IMG/VR virus record: IMGVR_UViG_3300030329_002842
Span: 1 to 42,368 of that record
Length of the DNA stretch: 42,368 nucleotides
Source of the DNA: a virus
Strand: one strand, 5' to 3'
Of the stretch, positions 9,521-17,301 are shown in pieces (positions within the stretch are counted from its first letter, which is position 1; each line of letters starts with the position of its first letter). The position numbers and the translations under genes were made by a program. The notes under the pieces are model-generated. The model made no database searches. It was not told where the DNA came from and was given only the letters and a program-made list of their open reading frames with translations.

Positions 9521-9921
9521 TGAATAGCCACGTAACAATCTTTTCCAGTTCCGCTCGTGGTTCTGGCGCAACGAACAGTAATATGATTACTAATCACTGC
9601 GCCAAGGGCGGTATATTCTGGCTTGAGGTTACGGCGGTGTCAGGGAGTAGTCCCACACTAGATGTTAAGTTACAGGGGTATGACCAAGATGGAGGCGACT
9701 GGGTAGACCTTGGCGACAATGTGGCAGGTACAGGGGCTTACGCTTTTGCACAGAAAACAGCGGCAAGCAAAGACCAGTTAACTATATATCCCGGCTTGAC
9801 AGCAAGCGGCAACGCAGTATGCTCAGGCATATTACCAAACCAAATACGAGCAGTAGGCACAGTGGGCGGCTCGTCCACTCCTACAGTAACATATACATTA
9901 GGCGTAGACTTTATAGAATAG
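9520..9921 (+). CDS. Head decoration / head-fibre type protein
   Basis: The ATG at 9520 overlaps the previous TAA (TAATG) and has AAGGAG upstream; a longer in-frame form from 9496 is less likely. 133 aa. The sequence is a beta-sandwich with the layout LDVKLQGYDQDGGDWVDLGD ... LTIYPGLTA ... IRAVGTVGGSSTPTVTYTLG. That layout recurs in small virion proteins near capsid genes. A capsid decoration role is likely by position and style. Confidence 0.6.
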   Translation: MNSHVTIFSSSARGSGATNSNMITNHCAKGGIFWLEVTAVSGSSPTLDVKLQGYDQDGGDWVDLGDNVAGTGAYAFAQKTAASKDQLTIYPGLTASGNAVCSGILPNQIRAVGTVGGSSTPTVTYTLGVDFIE

Positions 9922-9930
9922 GAGGGCCGT

Positions 9931-12900
9931 ATGGCTAATGAACTACGACATTCTGACGTAGGTACAGCCCTTTCTAAAAGTGAGTGGGAAGCTGTTGGCG
10001 GACACATATTTAACAGCCAAGCGGCTGGAGATATCATGTACGCCAGCACCACTTCCCAGCTTTCTAGGCTGGGTATAGGTTCTGCTAACCAAGTATTAGC
10101 GGTTAACAGTGGTGCGACTGCCCCCGAATGGGTGTCAGCCGTAAACCTAGCAACCAATGTTACTGTATCTGCAAACAACACTACTAACGAAACAGTATAC
10201 CCTGTTTTTGTTGATGGTGCTACAGGGACACAGGGGGCCGAAACAGACACTGGCCTTACCTACAATCCTTCTAGCGGATTACTCACCGCTACAGGCTTCT
10301 CAGGCAACTTAACAGGGACGTTACAGACAGCATCACAGACTAATATTACGGCAGTTGGAACTATTTCAACAGGTGTCTGGCAAGGTACTGCTATAGCCTC
10401 TGGCTATATAGCGGCTGACGCTATTACTGGTGCGAAGATTGCAGACGATGCGATTGACTCTGAACACTATACTGATGGTTCTATCGACACCGCACACATT
10501 GCGGATAATCAGGTAACCTTGGCTAAAATGGCTGGACTCGCCAGAGGTAAGATTATCTATGGTGATGCTAGCGGTGACCCGGCGGCCCTAGCTGTAGGCA
10601 GTAATGGAACATATCTTACTACAGATGGTACGGATATATCATGGGGCTCTATCGCTTCAGCCGCTGTTACAGCATTAAATAATGCTACAGCAAATGAGCT
10701 TGTAACAGTAGGAAGTACAACAACTGAACTTGATGCAGAAGCCAATCTGACCTATGCAAGTGACGTATTAACAACAACCTCCTCATCAGCCAGCTTACCC
10801 AGAATAGACATTACAAATACACATGCTGGGGCAACTGCTGGTGAAATAAGATTTAATAAAGATAGTGCATCTGGTGATGATAGTGACGTTATGGGTACTA
10901 TATCATGGTATGGTACTGATGCCGGTGAGAATACTCACCAACAACTAGCATACATGGATGCAATTATTACAGATTCTGCCCACGGTTCTGAAGCGGCGTC
11001 TTTAAGATTCTATGTGGCAGAGAATGATGGTACAAATACTCTGGGCTTACAGCTTGCTGGGCAGGCTGATGATAATGGTGAAATTGATGTAACCATTGGT
11101 GCAGGAGCCGCATCTACTACAACCATAGCTGGTACGCTGACTATGGGAAGTACAGCGGCAATGACTAATGCAGGACTACTTAGTGTAGCAAACCAGTCTA
11201 ACATTACTGGTGTAGGTACTATATCGTCAGGTACTTGGGAAGGAACAACTATTGCAGTTGACCAAGGCGGTACTGGGGCAACTAGTCTAACTGATGGGGG
11301 AATATTATTAGGTTCTGGCACTAGTGCAGTAACAGCTATGTCTGTACTTGCTAATGGAGAAATAGTAGTAGGGGATGGGACGACTGACCCAGTAGCACTG
11401 GCGGCATTCACCGGCTCTACTGGAACCTTAAAGCATGAAAGAGGCGGTATTGAAGCAGATATATCTGCCATTGCTAAGGGTGGTATAATTGCTGGTTCTG
11501 GAACTGGCAGTATGGCTATACGCACTGTTGGCAGTAATGACCAAGTTCTGACTGCTGATTCTTCTGAAGCTACTGGAGTGAAGTGGGCTGATGCAAGTGG
11601 TGGTGGAACAATCCAGCTTACCAACCAAGGAGCAATCCCTGCTGGAGCCCCGGTTTCTGTAGATAGTAACGGAAGGGCTACAGTAATTAGTGGTTTGGGG
11701 AATGACCTATATAACTTAGGTGGAAAGCATGACGATACGGCAGGGACTACTGATAATCCTTCTGGAACTAATGCCACTGGAACAGAGTACACAGGCTATA
11801 GCTTTAACATAGTTGACATGGGGTCTACAGGTATTGCACATATTGTACAAAACAATGGGTACAATAGAATCCAAGTACATATTGGCACATACTCCCAGAC
11901 AGCAGGAACAACTGCTGGGACAAGGGAAATACAGTGGGGAGTCGAAACAACCTTGGCAGTAGCTAACTCTGATAGGGCTGTCGGCTGTTGGAATCCTGAC
12001 GACTCACTACTATGTATCATGTATAAAGATACTGGCAATAGCAAACTTTACCTAATACAATATCCTATTAGTAACAGTACACTAGGTACAGCAAGTACAG
12101 CATTAGAAATCCATAATGGGGCTATAAACAATGGTGCTTTTGAGATAGAGTACGATAAAAATGATAATAGATATATAGTATTGTTTTCACCATATGGTGG
12201 AGGCACTTCTGATAACTTGATGTGTGGTGTCTACTATAATAACAGTGGTACTCCAGCACAGACTATTGCCCCATCACAGGTTTCGGGAGATGTGCATAGT
12301 CGGTACGCACAATTAAAATGGGCTAATGGGGCGTCAGGTAAAGATGATGTTGGGCTTATCGTATACGAAGACTATGACGATAGTCGGTATGTCAAAGCTG
12401 TTGGAGTAACACATAACAACTCAGATACTATTACCTATACAGGTACACCAGTAGAAATATTTGGTGCAGATAAAGCATATAGACTGGGCGATGTCCCACG
12501 AGGAACACCGGGAAATATATCATTTGACACTACTGCACCTCCAGCCGCTGGAGGTTTTGCTACAACTGATGATGTGTTCGTTGTAGCTTGTCCCGGAGCA
12601 GATGGGGATGGTGACATTTACCCATTTGTTGTGCCTGTAGCTGTTGACTCAAGTGATTGTTCAATAGTAGCTGGTACGGTAGAAACTCCATACACAGTGG
12701 TTCCTGACTATACGAAGGTAACTAGGTCAGGAGCATCTACCTTTGTGAATGAAGCAGACCAATCTCCAATGTCTGATGCAGAGGGAAATCATATGGCTAT
12801 ATGCTATGACCCTGACCGAGATGTCCATGTACTAGTATGGCGTATGTTCCATTACTATGAGAACTTTGACTGGGATGGGGGTATATTCCAGAATGGTTCG

Positions 12901-13494
12901 GCACTTGTATCACAAACATTAACACTAAACGCATCCAACAACGCAACTATCGACAATACCTATAACACATCATTTCACCCCATACTGGGAGATAGGCAAA
13001 GCACACATAATCAAGGTGTTAACAGAACTACCTCTATGGGAGTAGGTCTTTTGGTCTACTATGGGGTAGGGCTAAGTTACAGTACACACTACGATACTAT
13101 GTTTATGGTTGGGCATAGAAAAATTACTACAGATTCAGATACAGAATATGAATACGATAGACACTTCGTCTTTGCTTTTAATGGGCAGACTACTGCCCAA
13201 GGTGGTAGTGCGGCACTAACATATGCTCCTAGCAGTGTAGATAGAATCATAGGATTTAATACGACTGCTATATCAGATACTGGTACTGGGGCTACTGCTA
13301 CAATATCACTCCCCGGCTCTGAAAATACCAACCAGACAGGATTGACTACAGGTAAAAAATACTTTATACAGGATAGTGGAACACTGACTGTATATAGGGC
13401 ATTATTTAGTAGAAACTTCTTAATTGGTGGAGTTGCAACAAGTGCCTCAACTAAAATAATGCCAAAACTAGCGGCAAATGGGATGCAATTTTAA
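9931..13494 (+). CDS. Tail fibre / receptor-binding protein
   Basis: 1187 aa with GGAGG before the ATG. The N-terminal half has repeats characteristic of trimeric phage fibres: the pattern 'G.I.Y/V/A.... LA/R..GSN..L..D ... W' occurs around residues 30-60, 208-240, 478-505 and 515-555. 'NITxVGTIS(T/S)GxW(Q/E)GT' occurs twice. The C-terminal half (about 650-1187) is beta-rich without repeats and probably forms the receptor-binding tip. Base and residue composition shift to Gly/Thr/Asn. It is the only obvious long fibre and so likely sets host range. Confidence 0.8.
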   Translation: MANELRHSDVGTALSKSEWEAVGGHIFNSQAAGDIMYASTTSQLSRLGIGSANQVLAVNSGATAPEWVSAVNLATNVTVSANNTTNETVYPVFVDGATGTQGAETDTGLTYNPSSGLLTATGFSGNLTGTLQTASQTNITAVGTISTGVWQGTAIASGYIAADAITGAKIADDAIDSEHYTDGSIDTAHIADNQVTLAKMAGLARGKIIYGDASGDPAALAVGSNGTYLTTDGTDISWGSIASAAVTALNNATANELVTVGSTTTELDAEANLTYASDVLTTTSSSASLPRIDITNTHAGATAGEIRFNKDSASGDDSDVMGTISWYGTDAGENTHQQLAYMDAIITDSAHGSEAASLRFYVAENDGTNTLGLQLAGQADDNGEIDVTIGAGAASTTTIAGTLTMGSTAAMTNAGLLSVANQSNITGVGTISSGTWEGTTIAVDQGGTGATSLTDGGILLGSGTSAVTAMSVLANGEIVVGDGTTDPVALAAFTGSTGTLKHERGGIEADISAIAKGGIIAGSGTGSMAIRTVGSNDQVLTADSSEATGVKWADASGGGTIQLTNQGAIPAGAPVSVDSNGRATVISGLGNDLYNLGGKHDDTAGTTDNPSGTNATGTEYTGYSFNIVDMGSTGIAHIVQNNGYNRIQVHIGTYSQTAGTTAGTREIQWGVETTLAVANSDRAVGCWNPDDSLLCIMYKDTGNSKLYLIQYPISNSTLGTASTALEIHNGAINNGAFEIEYDKNDNRYIVLFSPYGGGTSDNLMCGVYYNNSGTPAQTIAPSQVSGDVHSRYAQLKWANGASGKDDVGLIVYEDYDDSRYVKAVGVTHNNSDTITYTGTPVEIFGADKAYRLGDVPRGTPGNISFDTTAPPAAGGFATTDDVFVVACPGADGDGDIYPFVVPVAVDSSDCSIVAGTVETPYTVVPDYTKVTRSGASTFVNEADQSPMSDAEGNHMAICYDPDRDVHVLVWRMFHYYENFDWDGGIFQNGSALVSQTLTLNASNNATIDNTYNTSFHPILGDRQSTHNQGVNRTTSMGVGLLVYYGVGLSYSTHYDTMFMVGHRKITTDSDTEYEYDRHFVFAFNGQTTAQGGSAALTYAPSSVDRIIGFNTTAISDTGTGATATISLPGSENTNQTGLTTGKKYFIQDSGTLTVYRALFSRNFLIGGVATSASTKIMPKLAANGMQF

Positions 13495-13859
13495 TGAAAG
13501 CTATATGTATAAGAGAAAATAATTGGTGTATAGATATAATTCCTGATAGGGGTAGGCTGGACTTAACCTCTACACCAGTAAAGGTTGGGAGCCAAAATAT
13601 AATAGGCGTAAGCGGTTCAGATTTCATAGCCTACGATAATGTGACCGAGACTAGTGGTGGGGTAGAAGTACTTAAAGGTACTAGTTGGAAACTATCATTA
13701 TGGAAAGGCGATAAGTTTATTTATAACGGTTCTGCTTGGTCACTCAACCCTACTATAGCAGAGTACGAATGTGGGACAGCTAACAAACGAGGGTATTGCA
13801 GAACAGTAAATGCTTACAATGCGGCAACCTGTAGTGAATGTGGTGGGGCATTACTCTAA
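13494..13859 (+). CDS. Small protein with C-terminal zinc ribbon, coupled to the fibre
   Basis: 121 aa, starting on the fibre stop (TAATG). Residues 1-85 are beta-rich (IIGVSGSDFIAYDNVTET, LSLWKGDKFIYNG). Residues about 92-121 carry YECG ... GYC ... CSECGG, a four-cysteine ribbon likely to bind zinc. Translational coupling to the fibre suggests a fibre cap, chaperone or tip subunit. I do not recognise the family. Confidence 0.65.
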   Translation: MKAICIRENNWCIDIIPDRGRLDLTSTPVKVGSQNIIGVSGSDFIAYDNVTETSGGVEVLKGTSWKLSLWKGDKFIYNGSAWSLNPTIAEYECGTANKRGYCRTVNAYNAATCSECGGALL

Positions 13860-13982
13860 TATATGTTATATGTATATATTAGTGTCACATGACAACATGT
13901 GTCAGGAATTTAGGAATAAAAACGAGTCTATTTGTCAACCATGTGTCAGTAAATTGACATATTTAGGAAGCAGAGGTGTCAT
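13860..13982. promoter_or_regulatory. Intergenic control region with TGACACATG sites
   Basis: 123 bp between the fibre module and the membrane-protein module. It holds an AT-rich stretch (13860-13880), a 9-4-9 dyad (13883-13904), an extra CATGTGTCA half-site (13940-13948) and a TTGACA (13954-13959) without a convincing -10. The layout resembles an operator region. The same dyad is found at 30847-30868. Confidence 0.6.
13883..13904. repeat. 22-bp dyad (TGTCACATG-4-CATGTGTCA)
   Basis: 9-bp arms, 8 of 9 complementary, around a 4-bp spacer ACAA. It matches the reverse complement of 30847-30868 at 18 of 22 positions. The arm consensus TGACACATG also occurs as single half-sites nearby. The dimension suits a dimeric DNA-binding protein. 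Confidence 0.7.
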
Positions 13983-14972
13983 ATGTTTGACTTCATAAAA
14001 AAGGTATTTACAATTAAGGGGTTGACTCTGCCGACGGCAGGGTTGAAAATGCCTAATCTTAATGTCAGTATGCAAACCCCCACACTCATGGGCTGGTCTA
14101 CAACGCTTAGACTTTTCTGGCCCAAGATACAGCTTAGCGGCAGTGCCGTCAAGATTGGTACTATGGCAAGTTTTATTGGGCTGGCTATTGCGACAGGCGC
14201 ATACTTCTTAGCAGTCGAGGGGATTGAGCAAGCACCTACCTACCCACAGGCGGCAGTCTATGATGTAGGTCAGGACTACAGGCTTAACCAAGAGAAGGTA
14301 CATGTAGGTACTAAGAATACTTTCCCCGATGATATGCCGCAGGTTAACCGTGCCGTACAAACGCTTAACCTCGTGGTGAACGGCGCAAGGATAGACCAGC
14401 TAAACTTTGACACAATATCAATTGGTAAAGCTACTGGTTTAGAAAACGCTATCAAGGTACATGGGGCCGCTAATGGCAACAACGGTACATTTGATGTAGC
14501 CTGTGATACTATTACGATTGATGGTTTGGAGGCTCCAACATTCAAGCTGGACAACTCAGAAATCCACGAACTAATAATACAGGACAATGTGGCTGATGGA
14601 CTGTCCGTGGGCTCTACCCTAGCCAGCGTATCAGACATTGAAGTGGGCAGTACTCGTGGGGCGATAAACGTACCGTCTGCTAAAGACTCAACGTATGACC
14701 GAATAATTATCAACTCATCTACGGCGAGTAGCATATGTAAGGGTATGACATTTAAAGATATTAAGGTGTTTGGTACGTATGCTGATGGCAACAATGCCGC
14801 AACACCAGCCGTGTATTTATCATATGTGAAAGCCGGTAAATTAATAATTAAGAATAGTATTGTGGGTGATGGTACTGGGATTGATAGCCCAAGTTTCATC
14901 ATAGACCCGACAACTAAAGTAACTACTTTAACGGCAACGAATAACATTGAGCGACCAACCACCATCAAATAA
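13983..14972 (+). CDS. Membrane-anchored repeat (beta-solenoid-like) protein
   Basis: 329 aa; AGAGG lies 6 nt before the ATG. Residues about 57-78 form one strong transmembrane helix. The region after residue 100 is regular in short hydrophobic/Asn/Gly-rich strands (ITIDGLEAPTFKL, IHELIIQDNV, KLIIKNSIVGDGTGI), as in parallel beta-helices. Behind its own control region it heads the small-membrane-protein cluster. Possible roles are lysis accessory, superinfection exclusion at the cell surface, or a tail-associated protein. Function is not established. Confidence 0.65.
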   Translation: MFDFIKKVFTIKGLTLPTAGLKMPNLNVSMQTPTLMGWSTTLRLFWPKIQLSGSAVKIGTMASFIGLAIATGAYFLAVEGIEQAPTYPQAAVYDVGQDYRLNQEKVHVGTKNTFPDDMPQVNRAVQTLNLVVNGARIDQLNFDTISIGKATGLENAIKVHGAANGNNGTFDVACDTITIDGLEAPTFKLDNSEIHELIIQDNVADGLSVGSTLASVSDIEVGSTRGAINVPSAKDSTYDRIIINSSTASSICKGMTFKDIKVFGTYADGNNAATPAVYLSYVKAGKLIIKNSIVGDGTGIDSPSFIIDPTTKVTTLTATNNIERPTTIK

Positions 14973-15189
14973 GACAGAGATTACTGGTGGACAGTTACTT
15001 ATCGCTGTCATTTTTATGCCAGTGGTTGTTGTATGGTTGACGCTGGCGGCACGTATTATATGGTCTGCCAGTTCAAACCCGGAGACATTGGATAACATTG
15101 AAGGTTTGCTAACAGCGTTAGCAGTACTAACAATTCCTGTCAGCGGAGGGCTGGCTAAGATATTTGAATCATTCGGTAGTGATAAGTAG
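14947..15189 (+). CDS. Two-TM holin-like protein
   Basis: TTG start at 14947, overlapping the previous gene by 26 nt; 80 aa. A short polar N-terminus, TM helices at about 17-39 and 52-70, and a charged tail (KIFESFGSDK) are typical of small class II holins. It heads a run of tiny membrane genes. No endolysin is recognisable next to it, so the holin call rests on topology only. Confidence 0.55.
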   Translation: MSDQPPSNKTEITGGQLLIAVIFMPVVVVWLTLAARIIWSASSNPETLDNIEGLLTALAVLTIPVSGGLAKIFESFGSDK

Positions 15190-15215
15190 ACAAAGTATTA
15201 AGGATATGGTATAAT
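15187..15215 (+). promoter_or_regulatory. Sigma70-like promoter giving a (near-)leaderless mRNA
   Basis: TAGACA at 15187-15192, 17-bp spacer, TATAAT at 15210-15215 preceded by ATATGG (extended -10). The ATG of the next gene is only 5 nt after the -10, so the transcript should begin at or within the start codon. Confidence 0.7.
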
Positions 15216-15220
15216 AAGGT

Positions 15221-15490
15221 ATGCCTAGTATAAGTGGACTTGACGATAAGATAGACGCAGTATTAGCATGTGCCCAAGTAACCCTTGACGCTAGTCTTGA
15301 TGATAGGGCGAGGGCTGATGAATTGCTAATAGCCAGAGCGCTATTAGGTAATTTGCGTGGCAATATGGTTAGGTTCGATAATGATATAGAAACCAGAGAA
15401 CAAGCGGAGCGTAGAGTTATTGACTACAGTATTAGGAATATTAATCATAGCGATTGTAGTAGCTGTATGGCTCTCTCTGCCGCCCTCTGA
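15221..15490 (+). CDS. Unknown small helical protein
   Basis: 89 aa, ATG 5 nt downstream of a TATAAT, so probably translated from a leaderless message. Mostly helical and charged (LDDRARADELLIARALLGNL), with three cysteines near the C-terminus. Its last 70 nt overlap a 33-aa membrane peptide in another frame. No family recognised. Confidence 0.55.
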   Translation: MPSISGLDDKIDAVLACAQVTLDASLDDRARADELLIARALLGNLRGNMVRFDNDIETREQAERRVIDYSIRNINHSDCSSCMALSAAL

Positions 15491-15521
15491 TATAGATAGA
15501 GAAAGATGGAGGAGACCATGA
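15420..15521 (+). CDS. 33-aa single-TM peptide overlapping two genes
   Basis: TTG at 15420, GGAG about 10 nt upstream, stop TGA at 15519-15521 overlapping the ATG of the next gene (ATGA). The peptide has a nearly pure hydrophobic core (TVLGILIIAIVVAVWLSL) followed by PPSDIDRERWRRP, so N-out or N-in single TM with a basic tail. Hydrophobicity and coupling support coding. It could be a lysis-associated or spanin-like peptide, but it is too short for a firm call. Confidence 0.45.
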   Translation: MTTVLGILIIAIVVAVWLSLPPSDIDRERWRRP

Positions 15522-15889
15522 AAATACATAACGGAGCATTGACAGGACGAGGGGATGTACCTCTCTCAATAAGTACAGAAAGCGGTGATAGTCAGGGTAT
15601 GACTGTGGCAGGTATTATGGAAGTAGCCTGCTATTACAAATCTAATCTGGACGCTCAAGCGGACGTCGCAGATTTGGCAACGATGAGGAAGCTAAATAAA
15701 ATTTTAGATGCCGTAGAAAAGCCAGAATGCTGTATTGAAGTAGACGAAGATAACTTTGAGTTCATCAAAGAGTCTATAGAGAACATCGTTGTCCGTAGCT
15801 GGCCTATCCACGCACCACAGGTGATAGACCAACTTGATGAATACAAGTGCGACTCCGATAGTTGCGATAATTGCGATTGCAACGATTGA
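15518..15889 (+). CDS. Unknown acidic protein with Cys/Asp-rich tail
   Basis: The ATG at 15518 is preceded by GGAGGAG; 123 aa. Residues 1-100 are an ordinary acidic soluble protein. The tail (YKCDSDSCDNCDCND) looks metal-binding, but it lies entirely over the start of the 54-aa membrane gene in another frame, so its odd composition may be forced by that overlap. Function unknown. Confidence 0.6.
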   Translation: MKIHNGALTGRGDVPLSISTESGDSQGMTVAGIMEVACYYKSNLDAQADVADLATMRKLNKILDAVEKPECCIEVDEDNFEFIKESIENIVVRSWPIHAPQVIDQLDEYKCDSDSCDNCDCND

Positions 15890-16001
15890 ACTTTATGCCC
15901 TATCGCTGGGTATTAATGGACATTTAATGATGATGACTATGGGGCTTATTGCACTCATAGCAGGCGTAAAGCTAAAGGACTGGTGGGATAGCCGTGGCTA
16001 G
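15837..16001 (+). CDS. 54-aa two-TM holin-like protein
   Basis: ATG at 15837, stop TAG at 15999-16001; it overlaps the previous gene by 53 nt and the next by 8 nt. Two hydrophobic segments (residues about 6-24 and 29-43) are joined by a short polar turn, and the tail is KLKDWWDSRG. This is the size and topology of a small holin. The Shine-Dalgarno is weak, so coupling is assumed. It is too short to be found by length filters. Confidence 0.45.
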   Translation: MNTSATPIVAIIAIATIELYALSLGINGHLMMMTMGLIALIAGVKLKDWWDSRG

Positions 16002-17301
16002 AACTCGTACACAACTAAGGCAGATGGTCGTTGACCAGCTTGAAGTACCTAAGATAACTGGTACTGCCGAGAGTAGCGGTAGTAGTACGAGTACGTTATT
16101 AGATAAAGACCTGCAAAGGTTTGGCGATAATGATTTAATTGGCGCATGGTTATATATCTCAAGCGGCTCCCCAACATACAAGGACGTGCGCATAACTGAT
16201 AATGTACAAAGTACTGGGGTGGTAACATTCCGCCCTACTCAGATTTCTGGCGCACCCGACAGCTTAACATACGAAATACTACCATACGAGTCAGAGGCAA
16301 TCCACACTGCTATCAATGAGGCAATGGATGAACTATATGACTCTGGTACGTTAGTGAGAAATATCTGGCTCAATCATTGGCTAACCGACAGCCCCATATA
16401 TAACTCTGGCTTTGAGTACTGGACGAGTGCCAGTGCTGTAGATGGATGGACTGTTGGGACGACCACAGTGAGCCGTAGAAACTATGCTAGTGACCATGTA
16501 GTACCCGGACAGAATGCGGCCCGCTTAGCGGCGGCAGGGACGCTTACTTTGGACGATAAGTATGCACAGTTCCTCCAAGACTTGAGCGGCGATACCGTAA
16601 CACTACGAGCATGGGTGCGAAGCAGTTCTAGCAGTAATAGCAGGGCTCAATTAATAGTAGACGGCAGTGTCGTCGCAAGTACTGACTACCATTCTGGTGA
16701 TGGACAGTGGGAAATGGTGAGTGCTGATGGATATAATGTGGCAGATACAGCAACGAAAATTACAGTACGCCTACAAAACTCGTTGGCGGCGTCGGGCGAT
16801 TTTGGGGCGGTCTGGTTGGAGGGCGGCACTAGGATACGTGAGTACCCTTTTCCCATTGGGCTGGCTCCTAATGGGCCTGATTCCGTGTTTAGCTATCATA
16901 TATCTGTTGATGAAGGCAATAAGGTAAGTACTGTTAATGCTCGGCGCATGGAGAGTATTAGGTATAGTTTTAATAAGTATAAATATAGTACTGATGAACT
17001 TGGTGTATTAGAATTACAAAGCATCCCTAAAAGGTTGCAGGTTCTAAGAATGCCAACATCAGTACCTTTAACATTACCAAGCACAGACTCTAGTAATATT
17101 GAAGTTAATAGGGTTGATAGCTTGTTGATAGCTAAGATGGCGGCGGCTAAATTATTGATAAAAGATATGATGCACGGCCCATCCTCATTTAGAACGAGGG
17201 CATCTGAACGTGCAGGCATCCTAATGCAAGAGACAAGACAGTTGGCTGAAGGCAGAGGAGCCACAGCCTCTAACGCTGTACCTCTATCCCCCACGTGGTA
17301 A
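15994..17301 (+). CDS. Tail-tube/adaptor-like protein with jelly-roll insert
   Basis: GTG start at 15994; 435 aa. The outer parts (residues 1-125 and 290-435) resemble podovirus head-tail adaptor or tubular tail A-type proteins: helical N-terminus MARTRTQLRQMVVDQ, 'EAIHTAINEAMDELYDSG', and a helical C-terminus. Residues about 130-285 look like an inserted carbohydrate-binding type beta-sandwich (NSGFEYWTSASAVDGWTVG ... TLRAWVRSSSS ... GAVWLEGG). It would sit below the portal. The family is assigned by layout and neighbour, not by a catalytic motif. Confidence 0.6.
   Translation: MARTRTQLRQMVVDQLEVPKITGTAESSGSSTSTLLDKDLQRFGDNDLIGAWLYISSGSPTYKDVRITDNVQSTGVVTFRPTQISGAPDSLTYEILPYESEAIHTAINEAMDELYDSGTLVRNIWLNHWLTDSPIYNSGFEYWTSASAVDGWTVGTTTVSRRNYASDHVVPGQNAARLAAAGTLTLDDKYAQFLQDLSGDTVTLRAWVRSSSSSNSRAQLIVDGSVVASTDYHSGDGQWEMVSADGYNVADTATKITVRLQNSLAASGDFGAVWLEGGTRIREYPFPIGLAPNGPDSVFSYHISVDEGNKVSTVNARRMESIRYSFNKYKYSTDELGVLELQSIPKRLQVLRMPTSVPLTLPSTDSSNIEVNRVDSLLIAKMAAAKLLIKDMMHGPSSFRTRASERAGILMQETRQLAEGRGATASNAVPLSPTW

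Noticed and set aside
11471-11485. TATAAT within GGTATAATTGC as a promoter
   Set aside because: It lies inside the fibre coding frame with no -35 at suitable spacing and no downstream gene start.
11010-11792. 260-codon open frame on the minus strand inside the fibre gene
   Set aside because: Antisense shadow: composition (Pro/Ala/Val/Ser-rich, low Lys) is what the repetitive Gly/Thr codons of the fibre give when read backwards, and there is no ribosome site.
13954-13982. Promoter from TTGACA at 13954
   Set aside because: No acceptable -10 at 15-19 bp; only TGTCAT is present. It may instead be another diverged operator half-site.
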